Shown: positions 1 through 6,401, counted from the first letter of the stretch. The stretch: 13,399 nucleotides of DNA from CAYHDV01 sp047619465 (GCA_047619465.1 JBLHJW010000018.1:1-13399); one strand, 5' to 3'. A program made the numbers and translations. Notes: generated by a model from the letters alone, not told the origin.

Positions 1-1
1 T

Positions 2-88
2 AAAGATGGGTCACGAAGAGAGTTGGCAGAATTTGATGGAGAGTGGGTAAGTCAAAATTGCTCAGTTCCAGAGACTGTAGTGTACTAA
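2..88 (+). CDS. Small membrane-anchored protein, C-terminal fragment (copy 1)
   Basis: The gene is cut by the window start; the first complete codon is at 2 and the TAA stop is at 86-88. The 28 visible residues (KDGSRREL... ending CSVPETVVY) are identical to the C-terminus of the complete 90-residue protein at 1895-2167. Positions 1-127 match 2080-2206 base for base, so this is a recent duplicate. From the full copy it should have one N-terminal membrane helix and a small extracytoplasmic domain. Function is unknown. A copy of the intergenic repeat module begins 10 bp after the stop. Confidence 0.85.
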   Translation, partial: KDGSRRELAEFDGEWVSQNCSVPETVVY

Positions 89-97
89 CAAACAAGC

Positions 98-198
98 TTA
101 GTTCTAAAACTTTCCACCAAACGACCCCAGATGTATATACAAATATATACTCAGAAATCCTGCTTAACGGCAGGGTTTTTTTTTGGTATGATTTAAGT
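98..198 (+). repeat. Intergenic repeat module, copy A (101 bp)
   Basis: Begins TTAGTTCTAAAAC and fills the gap up to the ATG at 199. In order it holds TTCCACCAAACGACCCC, the 10-bp palindrome TGTATATACA (132-141), hairpin arms CCTGC (159-163) and GCAGG (170-174) around a TTAACG loop, a 9-T run, and TATGAT (187-192). It has the same length and order as copy B at 1794-1894. ACCAAAC in the left part is complementary to GTTTGGT near the -10 box in copies B and E; in this copy the second arm is TTTTGGT. Confidence 0.9.
159..198 (+). promoter_or_regulatory. Terminator-promoter fusion, copy A; leaderless start of the NHL gene
   Basis: The -35 box TTAACG (164-169) is the hairpin loop. A 17-nt spacer carries the right arm and the T run. 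The -10 box is TATGAT (187-192), and ATG follows after 6 nt at 199, so transcription is predicted to start at or next to the ATG. As RNA the same DNA gives a stem of about 9 bp followed by U residues, able to end transcription of the upstream gene. Confidence 0.75.
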
Positions 199-1797
199 AT
201 GAAAATTAAATCACTTATTTCAAAGCAAGCAACATTACTTCTAATCCTTGCAATTTCATTTGCAACACTATTTTTACCACTAGCTTCACTTCAGGCCGCA
301 ACGCTTACAGATGGGATGGATGCATCTTATGTATTAGGACAGGATAACTTTACTGATGTTTCTGGCAACAAAGGGGCCGCGATTTCTGATGATGGACTTA
401 ATCGCCAGAAAAGTATTGCGTATGACAACACAAATAGCCGACTTTTTGTTGCTGACCTAACAAACAAAAGGGTTTTGGTTTGGGATTTATCTATTGGAAT
501 AACAGATGGTATGTCCGCTAGCTATGTCCTTGGTCAAGCTGACTTCACCTCAACCGTTGCAACGGTAACTCAGTCTGGTATGCAGTCACCTAACTACATT
601 AAATATGATTCTGCTAATGATTATTTGTATGTATCTGACAGTACGAACAATAGAGTTACCGTCTATGATGTTGCAACTATTGTAAATGGAGAGAATGCTA
701 TAAACGTACTAGGGCAAGCTGACTTTACCTCAAGCGGCAATACTTCTACTCAGTCTGGTATGAGCGCACCGAGTGGCCTTGAACTTGTTTCAAACACACT
801 CTATGTATCTGACGGGTCAAATAACAGAGTGCTTACCTACGATGTTTCAACTATTACAAACGGAGAAAATGCGGTAAATGTACTAGGTCAACCAGACTTT
901 GTATCAAGCACAGCAACAATCACTCAGTCAGGATTAAGTGGTTCTGCTGGTCTAACATATGACCCTGACAATAGCAGACTTTTTGTTTCTGGGAACTCGA
1001 GGGTTACTGTGTACGATGTTGCCTCTATTTCAGATGGAGAGAATGCTGTGTATGTTTTAGGCGAACCTGATTTTGTTACAAATTCTGGCCTTGTGTCAAC
1101 AAGTTCATCAACCATCTCAGGGGCCATAGACGTGCACTTCGACACCAACAGTAGACTTTTTGTTGGAGATTCTGCTAAGACTAGAGTTCTTATTTTTGAT
1201 CTATCAAGTGGAATAACAAATGGTATGGGGGCGTCAAACGTGCTTGGACGGGCAAACTTTACGGACGCACTTCCTCAATTGAGAAGTCAGTCGGCGCTAT
1301 TTTCTGCCGCTGGTTTGGATTACGATACTACCAACGACTACCTGTTTGTTTCAGATGGTAATGCTAATCGTGTGATTATCTACGACCTCTCAGCCACCGT
1401 CTCCTCCTCCTCAACCGGCCGCGGCTACATCCACCCACCACTCTGCACCGCCACAATAACCCCACAAACCATAACAGAAGGAGAAACAGCCACACTATCC
1501 TGGAACACAACCTGGCCAACAGAAAACCAAAACAACTACTACGCCAAAGTACCAGGAGAAGGACTATACTCATCAAACGTAAACTCAGTAACAATACAAC
1601 CAAAACACTCCACAAACTACATAATGACTCTATTCAACCTATGGGGAGCAAACTTCTGTGAAGCTTCCATAGAAGTACTAACTTCTGATGGGGAAGAACT
1701 AACATCAGAGAGAAACTCTACTCTTACAGCTGGAGTGTCTAATTCACCTTTTGTTAGGGCTATATCTAATTTCTTTAGATCTATATTCTCACGTTAG
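199..1797 (+). CDS. Secreted NHL-repeat beta-propeller protein with Ig-like C-terminal module
   Basis: 532 residues from the ATG at 199; the reading frame stays open back to 43, but that stretch is the promoter module. Residues 1 to about 33 form a signal peptide: a basic start, a hydrophobic LLLILAISFATLFLPL core, and likely cleavage after SLQA. Residues about 40-400 hold six repeats, each opening with a variant of VLGQADF (near 44, 109, 169, 227, 284 and 347) followed by YDxxNxRLFVxDxxNNRVxVYD. This is the NHL pattern, and six repeats would close one propeller. Residues about 410-500 form an Ig-like domain with Cys416 and Cys487, closely matching the end of the protein at 11789. The tail carries basic residues within a short hydrophobic stretch. 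Exported binding or surface protein; ligand unknown. DNA coding the C-terminal module is unusually T-poor and A/C-rich compared with the propeller. Confidence 0.88.
   Translation: MKIKSLISKQATLLLILAISFATLFLPLASLQAATLTDGMDASYVLGQDNFTDVSGNKGAAISDDGLNRQKSIAYDNTNSRLFVADLTNKRVLVWDLSIGITDGMSASYVLGQADFTSTVATVTQSGMQSPNYIKYDSANDYLYVSDSTNNRVTVYDVATIVNGENAINVLGQADFTSSGNTSTQSGMSAPSGLELVSNTLYVSDGSNNRVLTYDVSTITNGENAVNVLGQPDFVSSTATITQSGLSGSAGLTYDPDNSRLFVSGNSRVTVYDVASISDGENAVYVLGEPDFVTNSGLVSTSSSTISGAIDVHFDTNSRLFVGDSAKTRVLIFDLSSGITNGMGASNVLGRANFTDALPQLRSQSALFSAAGLDYDTTNDYLFVSDGNANRVIIYDLSATVSSSSTGRGYIHPPLCTATITPQTITEGETATLSWNTTWPTENQNNYYAKVPGEGLYSSNVNSVTIQPKHSTNYIMTLFNLWGANFCEASIEVLTSDGEELTSERNSTLTAGVSNSPFVRAISNFFRSIFSR
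1551..1665 (+). repeat. Shared C-terminal module DNA, copy 1
   Basis: This stretch pairs with 13210-13324 in the GLUG-repeat gene. Two blocks are base-for-base identical: 37 bp (1551-1587 with 13210-13246) and 34 bp (1632-1665 with 13291-13324), with a more divergent segment between. The encoded PGEGLYSSNVNS and FNLWGANFCEA motifs are conserved. Codons are strongly biased to A or C endings, unlike the propeller part of the same gene. Confidence 0.85.
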
Positions 1798-1894
1798 TTC
1801 TAAAACTTTCCACCAAACGACCCAAAATGTATATACAAATGTACACACAAGAATCCTGCTTAACGGCAGGGTTTTTGTTTGGTATGATTGATTC
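1794..1894 (+). repeat. Intergenic repeat module, copy B (101 bp)
   Basis: Same length and order as copy A. It begins at TTAG, so the NHL gene's own TAG stop (1795-1797) lies inside the module. TGTATATACA is at 1828-1837 and is followed by TGTACA. The intact junction CGACCCAAAATG shows the uninterrupted form and is the reference for recognising the insertion in copy C. Confidence 0.9.
1855..1894 (+). promoter_or_regulatory. Terminator-promoter fusion, copy B
   Basis: Hairpin arms are CCTGC (1855-1859) and GCAGG (1866-1870). The loop TTAACG (1860-1865) serves as -35 box, then a 17-nt spacer, then TATGAT (1883-1888), then 6 nt to the ATG at 1895. The terminator side would serve the NHL gene just upstream. 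Confidence 0.75.
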
Positions 1895-2167
1895 ATGAGT
1901 AAAATTTCAAAAAAAGTAATGATGTTTTTAGGGTTTATCTTAGTAATCATCCTTGTTATTAGTTTCAGCAATTCTAATTCTGGAGAGAGTCTTCTTACCC
2001 AAGAATGTCCAGACGAATTAATTGTAGATAACATGCCGTATGCAGGACCTCCTGAAGAGAATATTTCTTCTTACTATATTAAAGATGGGTCACGAAGAGA
2101 GTTGGCAGAATTTGATGGAGAGTGGGTAAGTCAAAATTGCTCAGTTCCAGAGACTGTAGTGTACTAA
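1895..2167 (+). CDS. Small membrane-anchored protein (copy 2, complete)
   Basis: 90 residues. The N-terminus MSKISKKV is basic and leads into a single hydrophobic helix (about residues 8-24, MMFLGFILVIILVISF), then a Ser/Asn-rich linker and a domain of about 55 residues with two cysteines (one in QECPDELIV, one in SQNCSVP) that could form a disulfide outside the cell. The end SYYIKDGSRRELAEFDGEWV is distinctive. I cannot name the family, but small proteins of this kind seem typical of CPR genomes. The start is fixed by a -10 box 6 nt upstream. An identical end of a second copy lies at the window start, so the gene has been duplicated around the NHL gene. Confidence 0.85.
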   Translation: MSKISKKVMMFLGFILVIILVISFSNSNSGESLLTQECPDELIVDNMPYAGPPEENISSYYIKDGSRRELAEFDGEWVSQNCSVPETVVY

Positions 2168-2210
2168 CAAACAAGCTTAGTTCTAAAACTTTCCACCAAA
2201 CGACCCACTA

Positions 2211-2247
2211 AGAAAAAAGTCTGATTTTTACAATCAGGCTTTTTTCT
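2211..2247 (+). terminator. Strong terminator hairpin, possibly bidirectional
   Basis: A 16-bp stem (2211-2226 with 2232-2247) has one G-U pair and a 5-nt loop. A-rich left and T-rich right arms mean it could act on both strands. It follows the small anchored protein gene and opens the inserted segment. Confidence 0.8.
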
Positions 2248-2396
2248 ATAACGTGGCTAAGAGAAAGCAGAGCTTTCTATGGGGGGGGCGAACCTGAGGC
2301 GCACAGAGTCTGACGGCAGTCAGAGCGCCGAGGCTGCTGCTGATGGAATGAGATTTTCTGAAATAAATCCATGAGAGGAGCCGATTTCCGATAGTC
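2248..2396 (+). ncRNA. Candidate structured RNA in the insertion (no known family)
   Basis: This stretch is clearly more G/C-rich than its surroundings and has no convincing reading frame. Hairpins visible by eye are AGAAAGC/GCTTTCT with an AGA loop (2262-2278), and TCTGAC/GTCAGA with a GGCA loop (2309-2324), the latter enclosed by GGCGC and GCGCC (2298-2329). GGCT near 2255 could pair with AGCC near 2377. A run of eight or more G follows the first hairpin. A TATAAC at 2247-2252, just after the terminator, could be its -10 box, but no good -35 is seen. Strand and ends are uncertain. Confidence 0.35.
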
Positions 2397-2424
2397 ACCC
2401 AAAATGTACAAACAAAAACTCTAC

Positions 2425-2459
2425 TTAACGGCAGGGTTTTTATTTGGTATGATTTAGAT
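2425..2459 (+). promoter_or_regulatory. Module promoter, copy C (weakened stem)
   Basis: TTAACG (2425-2430), 17-nt spacer, TATGAT (2448-2453), 6 nt, ATG at 2460. The left hairpin arm reads CTAC instead of CTGC, giving a mismatch beside the loop. The promoter is unchanged while the stem is weakened, which fits the strong separate terminator at 2211-2247 having taken over that job. Confidence 0.72.
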
Positions 2460-2936
2460 ATGAATTTTGAATCACTAAACAGTAACGAAGACAGTAAATT
2501 AGACAAGCTTAAAAAAGCGGGGAAGAAAGCTGTTTTCTCAACTGCTCTAGCTGTGGGTCTGTCGGCTGGCTCTGGAGAAGTTATAGCCCAGAATCAAGAC
2601 AATCTATCCAGAGACAAGATTGAGAATGTTGGAAAAAGTAACCCTTATGAGAAAATGGTTAAAGAGGTTGATTCTAAAAAGCTAAAAAAGCTTTTAAAAG
2701 GGTATGAGCCATCTAAGGTTGGCATGCCTGTTTCTAGGGCTGCAGTTTTATTCTCAGACAGAGAATTTGTGGTTACAGACCCTGTCGTCGGTCAGACCGA
2801 GTCAGCTGCGAACATGCAAGCTCTAGAGATAGTAAAAGGTTCAGGTTCTGGTAACGAAGCTTTTCAGATTCTGAGTTATCATAAGAAGTTAAGCAATGGA
2901 GATTTTTTAGTTGTTAATGTTGTTGTGAAAAGATAA
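2460..2936 (+). CDS. Probable exported protein of unknown function
   Basis: 158 residues. After a hydrophilic start (residues 1-17) come a basic stretch (KLKKAGKKA) and a modest hydrophobic core (VFSTALAVGLSAGSG) ending in a possible cleavage site at VIAQ (about residue 44), so export is likely but the signal is atypically long. Residues about 45-80 are Lys/Glu-rich and probably helical. Residues about 90-158 look like a small alpha/beta domain ending in strands (GDFLVVNVVVKR). No family recognised. The start is set by a -10 box 6 nt upstream, and a repeat module follows immediately after the stop. Confidence 0.75.
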   Translation: MNFESLNSNEDSKLDKLKKAGKKAVFSTALAVGLSAGSGEVIAQNQDNLSRDKIENVGKSNPYEKMVKEVDSKKLKKLLKGYEPSKVGMPVSRAAVLFSDREFVVTDPVVGQTESAANMQALEIVKGSGSGNEAFQILSYHKKLSNGDFLVVNVVVKR

Positions 2937-3042
2937 TTATTTCTAAAGCTTGCATAAATTCGTAATGGTTACTTCGTTTCCTTACTCAACCAACTTTCCA
3001 CCAAAAGACCCCAGATGTATATACAAAAGTACATACGAAAGC
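2937..3042 (+). repeat. Intergenic repeat module, copy D (long left part, no promoter)
   Basis: Aligns along its length with copy E (10900 onward): TTCTAAAGC, then about 40 nt of diverged shared sequence, then TTTCCACCAAAAGACCCC and TGTATATACA. Copies A-C lack that roughly 40-nt stretch. The hairpin and promoter part is missing; instead it runs into the end of a convergent gene, where no downstream start needs a promoter. Confidence 0.75.
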
Positions 3043-3044
3043 CG

Positions 3045-3677
3045 TTACATGTTTCTCAGTGCTTTTTTATAAGCAAAATACCCCAAGACAGGAAGTGCTA
3101 GATTTAAAACTAATCCAACTAATGCATGAACATTAATAATATAGTTGTCTATTAAACCGCTATTAATCAACTCATATACCGCCCATGAACCTACAGGGAT
3201 GTTCAGCAATAAACTTACTATCAAACCTGGGTTATATAGCTTTTGTGTTTTAATTGCCATGGCAACATGATAAAGTCCGGCAATAATAACAAAATAAGGA
3301 ATCCACATTCCATACGCGTAATTAACACTAGAAAGCAATCCAAAAATAGGAAAAGCTAGCCAAATAAGTCCTATGTTGATACGAAATATAAAAATCTCAT
3401 CTAATGGATTTACGTTATCAGGCAACTTAAGGATGTAACGGTTAAAATATTTTCCAAACCCTCCTGAAAATACCCACTCTTCCGATTGGTGCATCATATA
3501 AATAGGGGTTTGTAAAAGTAAAATAAATAATATATAGTCATGTGGTCTAACGGCCACCATCAGAAAGGCAAATAGGAATAGCCCAACAATAAATCCAACT
3601 TTTGCCCATTCTCTTCTTAGCCACTTGTAATATTCCGAAATAGTTATAATCTTCTCTGTTTTTTTACTAAGTTTCAT
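3045..3677 (-). CDS. HXXEE-motif integral membrane protein
   Basis: 210 residues from the ATG at 3677; the frame is open eight codons further up, but a -10 box ends 6 nt before this ATG. About five to six hydrophobic segments are visible (for example residues 27-43, 48-60, 87-105). The motif His63-Gln-Ser-Glu66-Glu67 in PIYMMHQSEEW identifies the HXXEE family (known as a Pfam family of unknown function). A later GLYHVAMAI histidine and an NPGL segment fit that family too. Biochemical role unknown; a metal- or lipid-active membrane enzyme would be guesswork. It is transcribed divergently from the photolyase gene, 79 bp away. Confidence 0.82.
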   Translation of the reverse strand: MKLSKKTEKIITISEYYKWLRREWAKVGFIVGLFLFAFLMVAVRPHDYILFILLLQTPIYMMHQSEEWVFSGGFGKYFNRYILKLPDNVNPLDEIFIFRINIGLIWLAFPIFGLLSSVNYAYGMWIPYFVIIAGLYHVAMAIKTQKLYNPGLIVSLLLNIPVGSWAVYELINSGLIDNYIINVHALVGLVLNLALPVLGYFAYKKALRNM

Positions 3678-3689
3678 AAAAATAGTATA
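3678..3689 (-). promoter_or_regulatory. -10 box and leaderless start of the HXXEE gene
   Basis: On the reverse strand TATACT (3689-3684) is followed by 6 nt and then ATG at 3677. Just upstream, the text CAGGGGTGTTTTTTTGG resembles the spacer of the repeat-module promoter. A TTGTCT lies 19 nt upstream as a possible -35. Confidence 0.6.
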
Positions 3690-3744
3690 CCAAAAAAACA
3701 CCCCTGGAAGACAACTTAATTAAGCACCTTTCCTTGTGTTAGTG

Positions 3745-3756
3745 TAAAATTAAATT
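3745..3756 (+). promoter_or_regulatory. -10 box and leaderless start of the photolyase-family gene
   Basis: TAAAAT (3745-3750) is followed by TAAATT and then ATG at 3757, the same 6-nt spacing as at other genes here. No convincing -35 box at 16-18 nt. Confidence 0.5.
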
Positions 3757-5226
3757 ATGAAAACCATAGGCCTAATTTTCCCCCATCAATTATTTTTAAA
3801 TAACCCAGTACTTGAGAATACTAACGAAGTCTATCTTATCGAGGATAGTCTCTTTTTTGGAGATAAGCATAATCCTTTAAAATTTCATAAACAGAAATTA
3901 GTGCTACATCGCGCCAGCATGCAGGCGTATAAAGATGGGCTCGAGTCAAAAAATATCATCGTTCATTACATTGAAAGCGATCCTGATAAAACTATTGTTG
4001 ATATTTTAAGTGAAGTAAATATTGAAAATATTATTTGTGTAGATCCAACCGATTATTTGTTAGAAAAACGTATTAAGCGTGTCTTTCCGGAATTGGTTTT
4101 TTTAGATTCACCTCTGTTTATTAATTCAAGATTAGAAAACAAGGAATATTTAAAAGAAGGGAAGTTGTTTATGCAAGATTTTTATAAGTTCCAACGTAAG
4201 CGATTAAATATATTAATGGACGTAGACGGCCCTGTTGGTGGTAGATGGAGTTATGATGAAGAAAATAGAAAAAAAGTACCCAAATCTCATTATCCTGAAA
4301 TACCTTTGGACCCAGAAAGAAATGAAGATTTTTATGTTGAAGAGGCAATTGCCTATATAGAAAAAAAGTACCCAGGAAATTATGGTAGCCTTGAAAATTT
4401 TTGTTATGCTATCGACAGAAAACAAGCACTAGAAGTGCTAAATACTTTCTGTAAGGAACGTCTACATTTATTTGGGGATTACGAAGATACTATTGTCAAA
4501 GATCGTATTCAGTTGTATCACAGCATACTCTCGCCCTATTTAAATATTGGATTAATTTCTCCGACTGAAGTCACATCAAGGATCCTGGAATATTCTGAAA
4601 AAAATAATATTCCAATTAACAATACGGAAGGCTTTATAAGACAAATTATTGGCTGGCGTGAATACACACGTATGGTTTATGAAAAGCATGGTGTTTCTAT
4701 GCGAACAGAAAATCAATGGGGTCATACAAAAGAAATTGGACATAAGTGGTATGAAGGAAGCACAGGTATTGAGCCAGTAGATACCACTATTAAAAAAACG
4801 ATAAATACTGCTTATAGTCACCATATCGAACGGTTAATGGTTATGGGTAGCTTTATGTTTTTATGTAAGATTAATCCAAGGCAAGTATATAAATGGTTTA
4901 TGGAGATGTATATTGACTCTTATGACTGGGTAATGGTACCAAACGTCTACGGCATGACTCAAAATACACAAAAAGGACTTATGACCACTAAGCCTTATAT
5001 CAGTGGTTCAAATTATATTAAAAAAATGAGTGACTATAAAAATGGACCATGGACAAAAGTATGGGACGCTCTATATTGGAATACTATTATTGAGAATTTA
5101 GAAGAATTAAATTCAAATGGGCGTATGCATTTTGTCACTGCTAGGGCTAAGAAGTTTACCAAAGAGGAGAGGTTAAGATATAAGCTAGAAACAGAAGAAT
5201 TTTATAAAAAAATATTTGAGCTATAG
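3757..5226 (+). CDS. Cryptochrome/photolyase, FeS-BCP (PhrB-like) family, lacking the iron-sulfur cysteines
   Basis: 489 residues, about the usual length. Residues 1 to about 125 form the alpha/beta antenna-type domain starting IGLIFPHQLF. The rest is the helical FAD-binding domain with family hallmarks: IIGWREYTRMVYE, YSHHIERLMVMG (His355-His356), YDWVMVPNVYGM, and the run KPYISGSNYIKKMSDY. Relatives such as Agrobacterium PhrB bind a 4Fe-4S cluster through four cysteines, one before the HH motif and three after MSDY. Here the first site reads TGIEPVDT (around 338-343) and the segment after M424 reads SDYKNGPWTKVWDALYW, shorter and without Cys. The protein therefore belongs to a cluster-free branch. 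Likely role: light-driven DNA repair ((6-4) type in characterised relatives) or blue-light sensing, in the cytoplasm. Divergent from the HXXEE gene; the rhodopsin gene follows after 162 bp. Confidence 0.9.
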   Translation: MKTIGLIFPHQLFLNNPVLENTNEVYLIEDSLFFGDKHNPLKFHKQKLVLHRASMQAYKDGLESKNIIVHYIESDPDKTIVDILSEVNIENIICVDPTDYLLEKRIKRVFPELVFLDSPLFINSRLENKEYLKEGKLFMQDFYKFQRKRLNILMDVDGPVGGRWSYDEENRKKVPKSHYPEIPLDPERNEDFYVEEAIAYIEKKYPGNYGSLENFCYAIDRKQALEVLNTFCKERLHLFGDYEDTIVKDRIQLYHSILSPYLNIGLISPTEVTSRILEYSEKNNIPINNTEGFIRQIIGWREYTRMVYEKHGVSMRTENQWGHTKEIGHKWYEGSTGIEPVDTTIKKTINTAYSHHIERLMVMGSFMFLCKINPRQVYKWFMEMYIDSYDWVMVPNVYGMTQNTQKGLMTTKPYISGSNYIKKMSDYKNGPWTKVWDALYWNTIIENLEELNSNGRMHFVTARAKKFTKEERLRYKLETEEFYKKIFEL

Positions 5227-5373
5227 AGGTTTTTCGTTGTCTTATCTATATAAATTACGTATCCTAGCTGTGAATTGACGCAGCCTGTAAAATCTTTGAT
5301 TATATTGGGGTTTTAACTTAAACCCTTCGGGACTAAAAATACTTTATAAAATCAATACATACTTTCTACTTTC

Positions 5374-5388
5374 TGATATAATACAAAC
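5374..5388 (+). promoter_or_regulatory. Extended -10 promoter of the rhodopsin gene
   Basis: TGATATAAT (5374-5382) is a full extended -10 (TGnTATAAT), followed by ACAAAC and ATG at 5389 (6 nt). No clear -35, as expected for an extended -10. The rhodopsin therefore has its own strong promoter. Confidence 0.7.
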
Positions 5389-6012
5389 ATGATTGAAACA
5401 CAACTAATATTGTTGACTAGCGTTATTATTTTTTCGATAGCGTCTCTGTTTTTTCTTGTACTTGCTGGCCTCAAGAAAAAATCATTATATTCGTATGCTT
5501 TTATTGTAAGTGTAATTACCCTTGTTTCGAGCCTTGTCATGCTAGATGGATCTATCGTTGCTCTATCTAGTGCGGGTGAACCGCTCTACTATACAAGATG
5601 GCTTGGGTATATTGCTAGCTGCACACTCTTGATGTACAGCATCTCCAAGGTGGTAAATATTCCACAAAACCTCTTAGCACGGCTCATGTATTTAACAGGA
5701 ATTACCATGGTAACAGGCGCGTTAGCATCGGTGGCATCAGGATCTATGATGCTCGGATACTTTATTATCGGTGGTATTACTTATACTTTGATGATAGTTA
5801 TTATTTCAAGCAAGGGCACTAATAAACTAAGTTGGATTTCAAAATATATTTATTTGGGCTGGTCCGTGTTTCCTATAATTTTTATTCTCTCTCCCGAAGG
5901 ATATGGTGTATTGACTCTATCAGTGAGTATGATTTTGTATCTAGTATTAGATATATTTACCAAAATAGCATTTTATATCGAGCTAGGAAAAAGGTCATTG
6001 GATAATTTATAA
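5389..6012 (+). CDS. Small microbial (type 1) rhodopsin with unusual helix C
   Basis: 207 residues, seven hydrophobic segments, almost no N-terminal extension. Helix G (YLVLDIFTKIAFYIEL) carries the retinal lysine, Lys192, four residues after Asp188, matching bacteriorhodopsin K216 and D212. Helix F has Trp158, Phe161, Pro162, Phe165 at the W182/Y185/P186/W189 positions, followed by SPEGYG; the 34-residue spacing from Trp158 to Lys192 equals that of bacteriorhodopsin. Helix C (LYYTRWLGYIASCTLLM) aligns without gaps: Arg70 = R82, but Gly73 = D85 (proton acceptor), Tyr74 = W86, Ser77 = T89, Ser84 = D96 (donor). The primary counterion and the donor are both missing, so an ordinary outward proton pump is unlikely; a sensor, channel or other ion function is possible. 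No transducer or retinal synthesis gene is adjacent. Family assignment is firm; function is inference. Confidence 0.87.
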   Translation: MIETQLILLTSVIIFSIASLFFLVLAGLKKKSLYSYAFIVSVITLVSSLVMLDGSIVALSSAGEPLYYTRWLGYIASCTLLMYSISKVVNIPQNLLARLMYLTGITMVTGALASVASGSMMLGYFIIGGITYTLMIVIISSKGTNKLSWISKYIYLGWSVFPIIFILSPEGYGVLTLSVSMILYLVLDIFTKIAFYIELGKRSLDNL

Positions 6013-6032
6013 TCCAATTTTAGAATCCAACT
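5998..6032 (+). promoter_or_regulatory. Promoter of msrB-msrA
   Basis: TTGGAT (5998-6003), 17-nt spacer, TAGAAT (6021-6026), then CCAACT and ATG at 6033. The -35 overlaps the last codons of the rhodopsin gene. The 6-nt gap predicts a leaderless msrB mRNA. Confidence 0.7.
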
Positions 6033-6401
6033 ATGAAGGAATTAAATTCAGAAGAAAAAAGAATATTAATTGAGAAAGGAACAGAAGCTCCATTTACAGG
6101 TAAGTATCTTAATAACAAGAAAGTAGGAATTTATATTTGCAAGAAATGCGATTCACCGCTATATAACTCTAAAGATAAATTTGAGTCTACTTGCGGTTGG
6201 CCAAGTTTTGACGATGAAATTCATGGAGCAGTAGAAAAAACCATAGACAAAGACGGAATGAGAACAGAAATAACTTGTTCAAATTGCGGTGGGCACTTGG
6301 GTCACCTATTTAAAAATGAACACCTAACAGATAAAAATATTAGACATTGCGTTAATTCAATATCAATGATTTTTATTGAAGGAAAAGATGACTATGAATA
6401 G
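6033..6401 (+). CDS. msrB: Peptide-methionine (R)-S-oxide reductase MsrB
   Basis: 122 residues, compact single-domain MsrB. Reduces the R form of methionine sulfoxide in proteins. Two zinc CxxC pairs are present (Cys36/Cys39 in CKKC, Cys82/Cys85 in CSNC), together with the family signatures CGWPSF and GGHLGHLF and the catalytic Cys106 in RHCVNS. Cys54 in STCGWPSF is the likely resolving cysteine. The 3' end overlaps msrA, so the two are cotranscribed and repair both sulfoxide stereoisomers. Reducing power would come from thioredoxin, not seen here. Confidence 0.96.
   Translation: MKELNSEEKRILIEKGTEAPFTGKYLNNKKVGIYICKKCDSPLYNSKDKFESTCGWPSFDDEIHGAVEKTIDKDGMRTEITCSNCGGHLGHLFKNEHLTDKNIRHCVNSISMIFIEGKDDYE

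Larger units (their letters stand above)
2177..2459 (+). repeat. Intergenic repeat module, copy C, split by an insertion
   Basis: The left part (2177-2207) is identical to copies A and B through CGACCC. The right part resumes near 2397 with ACCCAAAATGTACA and runs to the hairpin and promoter. The 194 bp between (2208-2401) are absent from copies A and B. ACCCA occurs at both edges (2203-2207 and 2397-2401), as a short target duplication would look. The right part is also 12 nt shorter than in copy B around the TGTA palindrome. Confidence 0.75.

Noticed and set aside
43..198. N-terminal extension of the NHL protein from an upstream start at 43
   Set aside because: Those codons lie over the previous gene's end, the repeat module and the promoter. 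The ATG at 199 follows the -10 box by 6 nt and begins a proper signal peptide.
1376..1615. Reverse-strand ORF of 79 codons rich in Leu and Arg
   Set aside because: It is the antisense of the T-poor, A/C-rich module of the NHL gene; stop codons are rare there because of base composition. No start signals.
2246..2506. Reverse-strand ORF over the insertion
   Set aside because: It runs through the hairpins, the promoter and the start of the real forward gene, with no -10 or protein-like pattern.
98..3042. Integron cassette array with attC sites
   Set aside because: Gene units separated by about 100-bp repeats resemble cassettes, but the repeats lack the paired RYYYAAC / GTTRRRY core sites, each unit has its own promoter, and no integrase is present in the window.
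3028..3052. Inverted remnant of the hairpin (GCCGTTA) at the end of module copy D
   Set aside because: Only seven or so bases match the reverse complement of TAACGGC, without matching arms or T run; chance is likely.
5290..5345. Terminator after the photolyase gene near GGGGTTTTAACTTAAACCC
   Set aside because: Short imperfect pairings (GGGTTT/AAACCC and CCC-TTCG-GG) without a T run on the forward strand; too weak to call.
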